The notes beneath the pieces were generated by a model. The model was not told the origin of the DNA. It did not search any database and saw only the letters and a list, made by a program, of their open reading frames with translations. A DNA stretch of 64,000 nt from Cordia subcordata (Eukaryota; Streptophyta; Magnoliopsida; Boraginales; Cordiaceae): NCBI GenBank assembly GCA_028554755.1, contig JAPTOF010000019.1, positions 816,001 to 880,000 on the forward strand, written 5' to 3'. The position numbers and the translations under genes are program-made. Shown here piece after piece: positions 12,120 through 30,297 of this stretch. Within the stretch, counting starts at the first letter, position 1. The number at the start of each line of letters is the position of its first letter.

Positions 12120-15100
12120 TTACAACTAAAGAGCCTTGCCCATTTTCATATGCTTTTCATGTTATTCATGCAGAGTTCAAAATGATAAAATCTTTATGCA
12201 GCTTCCCCAAAATGAAATAGCAATGTCCTCTCTATTCACTGACACCGGTGAGATTGCATTATCAAATCTATGGTCCTACAATAAGTCCTCTGTTCATCAT
12301 CAATCTGCCTCCATGAATAACACAAATTTATAAATTTCCTATAGTACACCTCTGATTTGACACTGGACAAGGTTCTTGTAGGAAGAAAACCAGGGGTAAT
12401 ATGGGGAATAGGGAGACTAATGGGGGCCAATAGAAGTAAAGTACTAGTTAAATAGTGTGTGGTATGTAGGCATGGGAAGTCGAGTTGAAGCGATTAGATG
12501 TGGTTGCGCCAAATGCTAGAAGTTTCATGTGGCAAATATTCTCATCCACAAAAGTGTCAATCTGTGTTTTCTCAAAAGATTATAATTGAACAGTTGCATG
12601 AGTGACGATGAAAGCAAATCCAGGGCCAGTGACGTAAACCATATTGTGGGACCATTAAGCGGACAGCGGTCGGGTAGGCTGGCCTAGGTTGCATGTGAGG
12701 GAAAGCATGGATGGTTGTTGCCGTAGTGTACCTTATCTCCGGTCTCAATCCCTACTGGTTGCCGCCCTTCGGCTTGCCATGTCAGCATCAAACTCCAGAA
12801 AAAGGTTGGATTCATAACTAAACTACGAATTTCATCGTACAGCGAACGTGAGAGGAGATAGTCGGGTTGAAACCAAATGATCACGGCAGTAAACATATCC
12901 CAGGTTGAGTGTAAAGGGCAGATTTTTAATTTGGCCTCTGCTTATCAATAGTCTTGCTGATAGTTGTTGCTTTATTATTCTTATCTTCTGCTGGGGTAAG
13001 AATTTTGCTGCATTTATGCTGATTCATCCCTTAAATTGAAAATCGACAACAGAGTTAGGATTCTATCCATATCATGTGTCATGGGTCCACAGTAGTACCC
13101 CTGAGGTTAATTGTACGTCAAAATTGTTTGCTACACCAGATCGGCATATCCTCTATCATCAAGATATCTCTCCTCTAAGTTTAACATGTAGGGTCCCCAG
13201 CTAAATATGATTGCTCCGCTAGCTAATTGTTGGGGAAAATTCAACTGTTCCTGATCTCTTGTCCTGTTAACAGAATGGCCACAATGAAATGAAGTCAATT
13301 TTAATCCCGCAAAACAACAGGCTTCTTAGACTCCTCAAAGAGCTTAACAAAGCGCAAGAATGTAGTTTTCCCAAAGCAAAGACCACCCCCGAAAAGATGA
13401 TTCATCTTCAAACCACCATTAGATGATAACAAATTAGCACAAAGGTTCCTAGCTAGACCGTCTGTATTCGACAAAATTTGTTCACTCGCATTTGTAAACA
13501 AGATCTTATGGAGGCATGATCGGGGAAGACTATTGATTTGCCTTTGTTATAAGATTGCAAATATTTTGGGTGCAAATTTCAGTGTAAGAGCTAAGATTTG
13601 GGGACATCTTTTCAGTAAGTGGGGAAGCATGGCGTGGCGTAAGATCATGGGAAAATTCTAACCCCTCACTCTCACTCTAGCTTGCTGTCTAGTTTAGTAG
13701 CACGCTTCTATTTATATTACTAGATACTTACCCAAAAAGAAAAATTTTAAACCTCCTAGCGTCTCAAAGTCTTAATTATGGGTTCAAGATCGACACAGTT
13801 CACAATTATCATTATAAAGGCCTTTCCTTTGTTGATTTTTCTTTTTTTAAAAGGGTTAACCAAAGGAGAACCCCTTTCCCACCTGGCCAGAGGCCCCTTA
13901 ACCAGGCGGGAGGTAAATCGAGGGATGTGCGTGAGTGGCAGCCCGACCAGGGAGAGGACCAACGGGCGTGGAAATCCGAAACCCGCAATATTTCAATGAA
14001 TCGCCACGCACTCGATCGCGTTGTCGGTGTCTCCACCCTGTCACTCCCACTTACCAACTCACCTATGCCCCTGGGGTGAGTTGATTTTTCTTGCAATTGC
14101 CTTGCTTTGTTCAAGGCTTATCAATGCAGACCTCACTTGGATTGATGCCTAGTTGCTTGTAGCAAAGCAAGCACTTGAGTCATGAAGCTATTCTGATACT
14201 TTTGTTGTATTTCGGCTTTCAGCATTGATCCACAAAGACTAATGGTATAAGTGCAGTGCATGCTTGGTTAGTTGGTTTACTGATAGATCCACCAGATGGC
14301 CCAAGTTATGCTTCAGAAAACGCCGCACCAATTAAATGTAGGTTGATGCCCAGATGTACCAACGGCCCGTCTTTCCATTCTGCATGTTGAATCATTAAGA
14401 TGTTAAAGTCCAATCCATTAACCAAACCAAACAAAATACATCCAATCCATTCAACTTTGTAAGAGATTAGTTGCTCAGTTTGCATGGTAACTTTTAAGCA
14501 AACGACAATTTGCAGTACTTGTGTACCTAATATCAAATCTATAAAGTGACAGCGAATTTATTCTTTGTCGTGAGACTATAGTGGTTTGCTTAGCTCTGTA
14601 TTAAAATAATTTTTCATTTTTCATTTAGACAATTATTTTATAACCTCCTTTGACGAAATAGTATAGATATGCTTCAGTGTATCAAAATAAAAAAAAAATG
14701 ATTTTCTATCAAATACAATTAGACATGCAATATTTGACCAAATTCTTTTAATTTGTTCATACAAATATTTTGCTAATATATAAGTGAAAAAGCGAGAGAT
14801 TGAACAACGGCTATCATAACATTGAACTAATTTTTCGAATAATAATGCTAATATAAATGTTACCAGTTTCACATATGGTTTATTTAAATAAATTAGCAAA
14901 GAGCTATAGATATTATACTACATTACAAAATTATTAACAAAAGCAAGTAAACCATATAATACGCTTATTTCCTGCATATATGGTTAGATTAAGGGAAAAA
15001 ACGAGTATTTTAAAATATGATTAAGATTTTTTTTTTTTTGGTTTAAGCTCAATAATTGAGTCAGCAGTGACCAAATCCTGTTTTGGCTGGCGGTGACATC
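12120..15100. other. Intergenic region between divergent NRL and CK2 alpha genes
   Basis: It holds the upstream regions of two divergently transcribed genes. A repeat copy lies at 13915-14030 (see separate entry). No tidy ORF is visible; the reverse ORFs near 14306-14536 and 14633-14899 lack motifs. A T-run lies at 15030-15040, close to the CK2 start. Confidence 0.5.
13915..14030 (-). repeat. Dispersed repeat, copy A
   Basis: About 110 bp match, in reverse complement with a few small indels, the stretch at 44930-45045. Shared anchors include GACAACGCGATCGAG, GAAATATTGCGGG, GGATTTCCACGCC and GCCACTCACGCACATCC. The flanks of the two copies are unrelated. The identity of the repeat is not recognised. 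Confidence 0.75.
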
Positions 15101-15110
15101 ACATGAATGA

Positions 15111-21872
<6,762 letters not shown>

Positions 21873-21995
21873 CCTCTTCATTTCTTTTCTGGACGAAAGA
21901 GAGTGATTGTGCAATCTAGAATTTTATAAGCGGTTTATATCCTTTCATTATGAGACCGCACATGGGGAGTTTGAAGAGTACACTTGCAAGATTAC

Positions 21996-22107
21996 TTAGA
22001 TAATACCTTTTCGGTCGTGTTCTATTTGGACATAAAATTTTAAGATTGCATTTAGATAATACCTTTTCGGTCATGTTCTATTTGGACGTTAAATTTTAAG
22101 ATTGCAC
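21996..22107 (+). repeat. 56-bp tandem duplication in CK2 alpha 3' UTR
   Basis: Two copies with period 56 begin TTAGATAATACCTTTTCGGT and differ by a few bases. They lie just downstream of the CK2 stop codon and are probably inside the 3' UTR. Confidence 0.85.
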
Positions 22108-22109
22108 TC

Positions 22110-22995
22110 ATCTTATTGTGAAACCCTGTTTGTTGCACCTTATATTGATATTTGTAGTGTCCGTTAGCATGTATTGTTGAATATCTTTCTTCTGATGTAT
22201 TTAACTCGTGTCTTTGGCGAGGATTCCTTTTCGTGAACTTTTGGTGTGGCGTAGATTGGCATATTTACATGGTTAGAGCTTCTTGAGATTCTCTCCAAAC
22301 AAGTGCAACAATTTCAAACTCTCAACAAGGACTAAAGAAGTTATGAGTTTCATATGGTTGATCACAGCTTAGTGTTTAGCAGCAAATCTTATTAAGGCAG
22401 TTAGAATGATATCAGTGTCTCAAATAGTTAGAGTGATATCAGTGTCTCAAATAGTTAGAGTGATACCAGTGTCTCAAATAGTGCTCTTCGCAGCCTCTCA
22501 AGTACGGGTAAGGGAGCAAAAGCCTTGCCGCACCATATGGACTTTCTCATTTATCATGATACGTTCCATCCTGTACATCACTTCCAGCACCAATTTGGAA
22601 CTACCACAAGTGACTGAAAGAAGCCATTCAATATGAGTTTCAGCAAACTCAATTTCGTATGGTATTTGTATCCCTTTAGCAAGAATTGGATACGTAACTT
22701 GGTTGCAGTTAATGAATTCTAGTATCACGGAACCCTGCGCCCCCAACACAAAGCTAGAAAATAAAACCTCAAATCTGGAGAACGAACTGAACAAAATCAT
22801 TCAAGATATTCAAATTACACAATCAAATTAAGGCTGCAGAGGTTTCCCAAGAAGAAGATGAAATGACAGGATAAAAATATATTCATGTGTTCCATAACAT
22901 TGTTTCAATATCTTGTCCATAACAGCTTAGAGCACTGTTACATTGGAGCTTACTTTGCACTGGGGACAGCGCCTCATCAAATTAACCCCTAAATA
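22110..22995. other. Convergent gap between CK2 alpha and SERF-like genes
   Basis: It holds the 3' ends of the two convergent genes and the 27-bp tandem repeat at 22401-22481. No gene is seen. Confidence 0.5.
22401..22481 (+). repeat. 27-bp tandem repeat, three copies
   Basis: Three head-to-tail units at 22401, 22428 and 22455, each close to TTAGAGTGATATCAGTGTCT plus CAAATAG, with one or two differences between units. Confidence 0.92.
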
Positions 22996-22998
22996 TGT

Positions 22999-24627
22999 TC
23001 ACTTCTTGAGGTGAGGGAAGCAAGTGTACAGGTCAGCTTTTGGGTGCTTGGCTTCAGCATGTTCCTTGCATTTCACCTCTGATGTAGTACACATGAAGGT
23101 CTGCATGCATACTTTGCACTGCATCATTCAATATCCACAGTCATTAAGAAGTAGCCAACATTCTTGAAGCAATTGCAAGCGGTAAATGTGCAATATCTTG
23201 GAGAAGGTTAGAAATTTCATTTTCAAAATTACATTTGCATATAGCAAAACAAAAAGGGAGCTTTGCACAACTTGTTCAGTTGTTAGCATCATGAATGACT
23301 AGAAAAATAAAATTGAATACTTCAGAGCTTAAATAAAGAGATAGAGAAAGAAGAGCAAAAATCTCAACTAGCCTCATTTCCCGAAGGTGTGCGACAGTCC
23401 AACCCCATCACCCAAAGGAAATAGATAGGTGTAAGACAATCCAAACTCCATTCCTCCCAAGTATAATATGGCTTTAGCCGGAACAGGGTGATGTGATAAC
23501 AGCTCCCCGTAACATAATTGAGTAATAACTTTGAGAGACACTTATGTAAAGCTATAGAGAGGGAAGTCTTTGTCCTCCTGAAGGATCTTGCTCCAGCCAA
23601 CATATGAAGTGAAAAACACATGATGAAAAGGAAACTAAACAGTATAGTTTCTTGAAGTTACCAACCTACAGCAGAAGGTCTTCATACTAAGAGTGACCAA
23701 TTTTGACGGGTCTTAATTTTGGACGTGTAATAAAAACTTGCACCAAAAAGAAGTAGAATATACAATGGCATCGTGCATATAAGGAAGAGTGTATGACATG
23801 TAGAACAAGTAATCTCCAAATGTTATGCAGGTCTTCATACTAACACATGAAGGCATCTCATTTTCCGAGAAAGGTAAACGCACACAGCCATACCCATATT
23901 CCAAGAGAGACTGTTTGGCTGGCACAAGAAAACTAGCACACAAAAGCTTGTCTGAGGAAGGTAATTGTGTACAGCCATACCATATTGCAAGAAAGGCTGT
24001 TTGGCATACTTCAACACAAGCTGCAGTAATTCAATGCAAGACTAGGCATTTAACAAGTATCACATCAAGCACGATCACAACGCTAACACACAAAGGCAAT
24101 TCGGAACAAGCCCCCAAGGAACTTCTGTGCATTTTCTCAAATAAATAAAATCATATAAAGTTTCAACTTTTTTTTTTTTTTCCCAATTCTATACCCTTCT
24201 TCAGAGAGAAATGCAATGTTCGGTAACATATGGTCACAAAAACCCCAAAATTTGCTGAGCTGATACAATTACAAATACGTGTTTGTTTCTAAACAAGCAA
24301 GTACCTGTATACTCATAGCTTTCTTGTTTGTTTCTAGCTGGCTTCCTGCAAAAAATGGAAGAATTTTAGCAGATCAATATCAACCAACACTCGTGAAACC
24401 CCAACTTCATGGCAAAATTGGAGCTTAATTTCATGATATAAGAAAAACCCTACGCTGCAACTATAAATTAGAATTAAACTAATAAAGCCAAACCAAAATA
24501 AAAAAAATGGAGAAAAAAAATTGAAAAGAAAAAGGAAAAGACATAACGTACAACCTTTAGGGGCTTTCATTTTCTCGAGGTTCTTCTCGCGAGCCATCTT
24601 GGATTTCTGACCGTTGCCTCCGCCCAT
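22999..24627 (-). CDS. SERF/4F5-type small zinc-finger protein (At2g23090-like)
   Basis: Three exons on the minus strand (24627-24555, 24345-24305, 23118-22999) join in frame to a 77-residue protein. It begins MGGGNGQKSKMAREKNLEKM, the 4F5/SERF-type basic N terminus, and continues through GSQLETNKKAMSIQ to a C2H2-like zinc finger: C-K-V-C, then C-K-E-H-A-E-A-K-H. The end is CFPHLKK. Length and sequence match the Arabidopsis protein At2g23090 (78 residues as I recall), which is related to animal ZNF706. Its molecular function is unknown; SERF-like proteins have been linked to protein aggregation in animals, but this has not been shown for the plant ones. The second intron (1.2 kb) carries a local duplication at 23871-24004. 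Confidence 0.95.
23871..24004 (-). repeat. Degenerate direct duplication in SERF-like intron 2
   Basis: The block AAGGTAAACGCACACAGCCA at 23871-23920 recurs in degenerate form at 23958-24004 (AAGGTAATTGTGTACAGCCA), about 87 bp apart, each ending in GGCTGTTTGG or its variant. Confidence 0.75.
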
Positions 24628-24629
24628 CT

Positions 24630-25970
24630 TCGCGTAGCTGAGGAACGCACACTTTTTTCCTTCTTTGGTGTGTGGATATGCATACAAACCTGGGCAATTG
24701 TGCAATTAATAGGGGAGGCTTGTGCAATATTAAACAAATATCGATGCTTTTATCTATGATTAGGAGACAAGGGGGGGTTTATGCAATTATGCACATTGTA
24801 CGTTTATTGTTAAATCTTTTCTTATTCTTTTCTTTACTTTCTTTGTTTCCCAAAAATATGAGAATGAGGCTAGGTAAAGGAGTGATGATCTTCAAAGGTT
24901 TCACCTGTATAATAACATACTCCAATATGGTAGTTTACATTGAATTTTAAATTTCCAATAATATTGAAAAAAAACATTATTTTGACTTGTGAAATTATGT
25001 TTTAGTTGATATGTTATTGATTCTACTTGTTACATCATATTGAACTTTAAATTTTCAATAATATTGAAAAAATATTGTAGAACTGTTTACAACTTAAAAC
25101 CTATTAGTGAAAAAAATATCAGATTTTTTTCCTTTCCATTAATTTCTTTTTAGTGTTCAATAAAATATTTGATCAGGCTAATAAATTGATGTTTGACAAT
25201 TTAATTTAAACATGTTATCAATTTTACGGCTAGCAAGAATAACAAGAAATCATAGAAACAAAAACACTACTATGTGTAAAACCTATTTGTTGGCCTTGAA
25301 ATATTTAGCTACACAAAACCTTATCACATTCTATTTATTAATTTCATATTTAAAAACAAATAAGGTTGGAAAAAACCGCTCTTATCGGACAAGACAAACA
25401 CTAAATTTGGAAGATAGTATTAGGCAATGCCATAAGGGAACAAAATTGGAACCGTGCGTCAGCCAAACTAGAGAATTTAAGATGGATACCTAAGGCAGCA
25501 CCGAGAAGTGCGAAGCAAGTAAACAAAAGGTACGAGGAGGTAAACCAAAGCAAATTAAGATTCACAAAAATCTTAGTAAGACACGCATGTCATAAATTAG
25601 GTAGTGTTGTGTACTCAAAATTGGGCACACAAACCACCGACTATCTATATAAGGTTAGAAGGGGAGTCCTTTTCGAGCTCGCATGGCTTTTGGTGAGAGC
25701 TCGCCAGCACAGTGGGACCCGCAACACTGACACCCCTTAGCAGAATACTCTTTGGCTCTGTTCGCCAAAATCCTCGCCTAAGGCAGCTCTTTTGTGTTTT
25801 TTTTTTTTTTTTTTCCTTTCTATATATTATATTAAATTTCGTTTGTAGAATATCCTTTTCTGCTTTATCGTTCCGTAAATACTTTACTATGTTCTTGTGA
25901 CGACGATTATTATTATTATTATTGTTATTATTGTTATTATATCTATATAGGACAAACCCTTTCTCTTGCT
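24630..25970. other. Upstream regions of SERF-like and ACBP genes
   Basis: This is the divergent gap between the minus-strand SERF-like gene and the plus-strand ACBP gene. The motif AATTTTAAATTTCCAATAAT near 24940 recurs in degenerate form near 25040. A T-run at about 25796-25815 and a TTA/TTG microsatellite at about 25905-25940 lie in the probable ACBP leader. No other gene is seen. Confidence 0.45.
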
Positions 25971-25972
25971 CT

Positions 25973-25980
25973 ATGCAATA
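25973..25980 (+). promoter_or_regulatory. Upstream out-of-frame ATG before the ACBP start
   Basis: ATG at 25973 lies 7 nt before the main ATG (25980) in another frame and opens an ORF that overlaps the start of the gene. Its -3 base is C, whereas the main ATG has A at -3 and G at +4, so leaky scanning to the main start is likely. Confidence 0.5.
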
Positions 25981-28784
25981 TGGACATGGAGGAGATTTTT
26001 CAAGAATTGATCCTCTCCGTTGGTATCTCTGTGGCGGTTTGCTACATGGTCATGAAGTTCCGGTCACATGTTGTTGAGGAAAGCGTTGAAACATGCATGA
26101 AAAGCGTAGATGGGGTCGACAAGAAGGCTTTGCATGAGCAGAAGCGTGAGACACAAGCACTTATTTATGATTATGGAGGAACTGCAAGAGCTTGGTCTTC
26201 TCTTGGTGAACTTCTTGAAAATCTTAGCGTTGAAAATATATTCGCAAACAACGTAAGCTGTAGTAGTGAAATCACATCTGAAGCAGTTGAAGATGCGGAA
26301 TTGTTACAAGGCTCGAATAAAGACAAAGAAAGTGTTGATGATGGAGTTGCTTTTCGAATAGTTGAAGATGTTGCAATATCAGACGAGTTGAAGGGAGAAG
26401 AGAAAATTGTCGGTGGAGATGATGGGGTTAAAGAGGATTCAGTTGATGAAAATTCTACGAGGTTAGACTTATGCGAAATTGAAGCTGAATCAGCTAAACC
26501 AGTCGAAGAGAGATTAGAAAGGTCAATTTTTCGCGAAATTGAGAGCCGGTTGTGTGGGGAGAGAGATGTAGTGAAGGAGGATGATCAGGGGGGAGAGGAG
26601 GAAGAGGGGCTGTTTGATGATTGGGAGGGGGTAGAAAGAACAGAATTGGAGAAGCTTTTTGGCGCTGCTGTGGCTTTTGTGGGTTCTAAGAGCAATGCTG
26701 ATTTGATTGATAAAGATTTGAAGATTCAGTTGTATGGACTTCATAAGATTGCTATTGAAGGGGCTTGTCAAGGGCCACAACCTCTGGCATTCAAGATTTC
26801 TGCTCGAGCAAAATGGTATAAATCTTTATTTCTGATATTTATTATTGTTACACTTTTTCTATAGAAGTTTGTACAGCAATTACTTAGCAAGTGTGGAAAA
26901 TCAGGGAAAAGAAATTTACAAAAGGATTTTATTTCTATAAAAATGCACCAAAAGAAATACAGCAAAAATGGAATAGCTGATCATGCAGTAGCAACTAAAT
27001 CTCAGACAAATCATATTGTTTAGATCATTGTTAATGTTGTTTCCGTGTCATTGACTGGTGTTTTCCAGAGCCCTGTCAATTGAATTATAGGATAAAAGAT
27101 GTTCTATCTCTCAACATTCTTCAGTGTTAACCGCAGGATATATATAATTAGTCCTAACATGCCGTTGAAAAGATGAGACAACAGTAATCTTCCTTGCTTG
27201 TTCTTCCGTATTTGCTGATTTTCTACATTTGTTGTGTTAACTCATAATTGCAGTTATGTTTGATTAATTCTGAATGCAAAGCTATGTAATCCCTATGTAA
27301 TCCCCTAACATTGATTTCCATTTTCCCTTGAAGAATAGCATTGAGTGAAACATTATTGGGTATATAAGTTGAGTCGAGCATCTTAGCCCATTATGAAGTA
27401 CTGAATTCTTTGTTTTTATCATATAACTAGTTCCAAAAGGTTCATGCTTAACAACTGATAGAACAAATTGTTTATATTTGTGCAAGGAATTCTTGGCGAA
27501 TATTGGGGAACATGAACAGAGAGGTTGCTATGGAACAATATTTAACCCTTCTCTCGAAAAGCATTCCTGGATGGAAGATCAGTGACGCTTCAGTAAGTAC
27601 TTAGTTATCTAATTCTATCTAAGGGCCTGTCTTGACGTACATATTGATTGGTATGACACTAGTATATGACCTTGATAATTATGGTTTTATTTTTTCTCTT
27701 TTATTTTTCCCTGAGAGGGTTGGGGGTTAATGACAGACTGCCTTCACAAGCTACTGGAACTCTGCTAATTATGCTTTCAATTTACTCCATGCTGAAGGTG
27801 AAAGATGAAAAGTTAACAGATTACCATGCCTCACGTTTGATGGTTGACAAGGACACTGAAATTTTTTATGCATGTGACTAGAATTGGATAAATCTCTAGT
27901 TTATTCATGTAAGTGGCATCTCTTCTAGCTCTATTGGTGAGTGTATGGCATGAGAAAAGTGGTACACTGTAATTTCCAGGAACAATGAAATTAGATAAAG
28001 TACTTGAACCTTTTGATGTCTATGCAATGTGCACCAAGACAAGCTTGCTTTTTGAGGCATCCCTATAATTTAACTGTTGCTTAGAGGATCAGACAATGAA
28101 TATATTCCTTCCCTCTGAATCTTTTCCCTTATCCAAAGGTAATTCCTCCAAAAACTGTGCAGCTCATCCAGTTTAATACATTGGCTAAGTGACCATTTTG
28201 CTACCTGTAATGGTATGACCTCCCCTGAGGGACCTTGGTTTTGTCACAGGTTTTAAGCTTTAAACTTCCTCAAAACTCCACAGAGATATCTGCTTCAAAG
28301 GTTTTCAGTCTAGTGGCATTTATAATGCATTTCCAATGTGGTCTTGAATTTTTACCCACGAAAGGAGATTTCCTTTCTGTTTCATACTGTCATAAAACTA
28401 TTTTACCGCCATTGAAGAACCCTCAGAAGAGTGGTTATGCATGCTTCAGAATGTAGGTTCTGATCACTGTCACCGGAATGATTGAATTCGTTCATAACAC
28501 ATCAAGCATATCAAGTTCCTTCCTTTTAAATGATGGTTCTAAGGTGATCTACGATATTATGTTTCTGACTAGGGAAGGAAGTTGTTGCCTAGCAGTCGAA
28601 GTGCTTGCTTCTTTCTCTATTTCTCGTGTCTTATTATTAAGTGGCCCTATTTACTACCAAAGCTTTCTTTGTTGTACAACCACTTGATAAGTTTTCTCTC
28701 CCTTTATCTTTCCTGTAACTTTCTTTAAAGGTTTATTATGCTCTACATGTATATCAGAAAAAGAAGCCAGTGAATTCAATCTAA
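25980..28784 (+). CDS. ACBP3-like acyl-CoA-binding protein
   Basis: Exons 25980-26815 and 27487-27592 join in frame (314 codons). A further exon at 28758-28784 (KKKPVNSI stop) after a pyrimidine-rich acceptor is my best guess for the end, giving 322 residues; the true last exon is unsure. A hydrophobic segment near residues 10-27 is a likely signal peptide or membrane anchor. A long acidic middle follows. The acyl-CoA-binding domain covers about 218-312: ERTELEKLFGAAVAFVGSK, KIQLYGLHKIAIEG and, across the splice, AKWNSWRILGNM and MEQYLTLLSKSIPGW. ACB domains bind long-chain acyl-CoA esters. A C-terminal domain after a long acidic linker is the layout of Arabidopsis ACBP3, reported to bind acyl-CoA and phospholipids and to act in leaf senescence and hypoxia. 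Confidence 0.9.
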
Positions 28785-28789
28785 TTCAT

Positions 28790-30295
28790 TTCAAATCCGG
28801 GTTAAGCAGTGGCAGACACCGTCATGCTGATTGCTTTATGATCGAGGTCTTATGTCGCTCCCGACTGGAAACAGCATCGAACTCCATGGCTCAAGGACTT
28901 GAAGCTCTATCTTATGCTACATTATTTGCCTAATGTATTCTACAATGTTTTACTAAATAAGTAAATGGTACTGTTTTCAGTTATCATGCTCTTGTATCTT
29001 TCTGGGTACTGTGTGTATCTACAAATAAAACCAGGTTAGGATTTAGAACAGTAGTCACATTTGTTTTCCAGAACTTCTGAATCTCCCTGGAGTAATGAGA
29101 AGACATAAAATAGGTTGATTACTTTTTTATCAGAGAAATGCAACATATTTTAGATTGAGATTATATTGCATGATTGCACTCTTGTTGCATTCTTCATCTT
29201 TACTTCTCTTTTTTGGAGACAAATTATGCTTTAAGCCAAGAAGCTCGAGCCAGCTATAAGATGGTACAAGTTAAAAAGTATGTGTGTTGGAGGTTGATAT
29301 TCATTATGGTCATAATACCAACTTAATTATCTCCTTAATCAACCTTCGATCAACCTTCAGCTATATTAGTTACAGAGATATTCAAATCTTTTAATGACGT
29401 GTTATGGTTTATCTTAAAGTTCTGATGTTTTAATAATCAAATCACTCGACAAAAAAAAATAATAATCAAATCACAGTTTTTTCTATTGTTAAACAAAATT
29501 TTCAAACGATACTTTAACGAACTATTGTAATTATTGTTTATAATTTAGACTAGTTCTTTCTAATCGCACATAAATTAAAAGTCTTCACGCGTCTATAGAA
29601 AAAAGAAAAAGAAATATTTTTTGATCTTGAAAAAGTCTAAAATATATATTTATAATCAAGAGTCATTACATCAATCAATATCAGTCCCAAAGCAAAATTG
29701 AACACTCAATTTATATGGAAGATGTTTATCTTATTCGCACAGCAATATGTATAAAACACATTTATCTTATTTGCGTAGTAATCTTAGATAACACGTTTAT
29801 CTTATTCACATAGAACCTTATGTAAGTCGTGGCTTCTAGATGACATACTTGTACAAGCTTCTACCTTTTGTTCATGTATATCCTAAATATATGTACTCTT
29901 TTTTATAAAATTAATATAATACTTCCATACTCTGCAAAAAAATAAAATAAAAATAAAAAAAGAATAAAAGGGTCCACGAAGTAGTTAGAAACGCCGACGT
30001 TTGGCGCCCGGGACTTCTCCTCTGACCCACCGGCCCTTTTAGTAAAGTCGAATTACAGTTTAAGAACTCAATTAACCCAATATTCGCTTTTGACCCAAAA
30101 TAAAAAAATGTTCAGACACACGATAATACTGAATTATACTAGGTTGTTTTTCACTTGTTGCCACCATTGTAGATCTTGATCCCAATACATGCACTTATAC
30201 TGCTACTACTAGTATTTGTATGTCACCATTTGGCAAGTTAATGTTATAGCCAGCTTGCCACCCATCTTTTTGGGTTTCAAAAACTAATCTCGAAA
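28790..30295. other. Intergenic AT-rich DNA between ACBP and MFS genes
   Basis: Besides the ACBP 3' flank it holds a degenerate direct repeat at 29721-29820 (see separate entry). No gene is seen. Confidence 0.5.
29721..29820 (+). repeat. Degenerate tandem repeat, three copies of about 36 bp
   Basis: The core TTTATCTTATTYGCRYAG starts at 29724, 29761 and 29796 with spacings of 37 and 35 bp. Confidence 0.8.
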
Positions 30296-30297
30296 CA

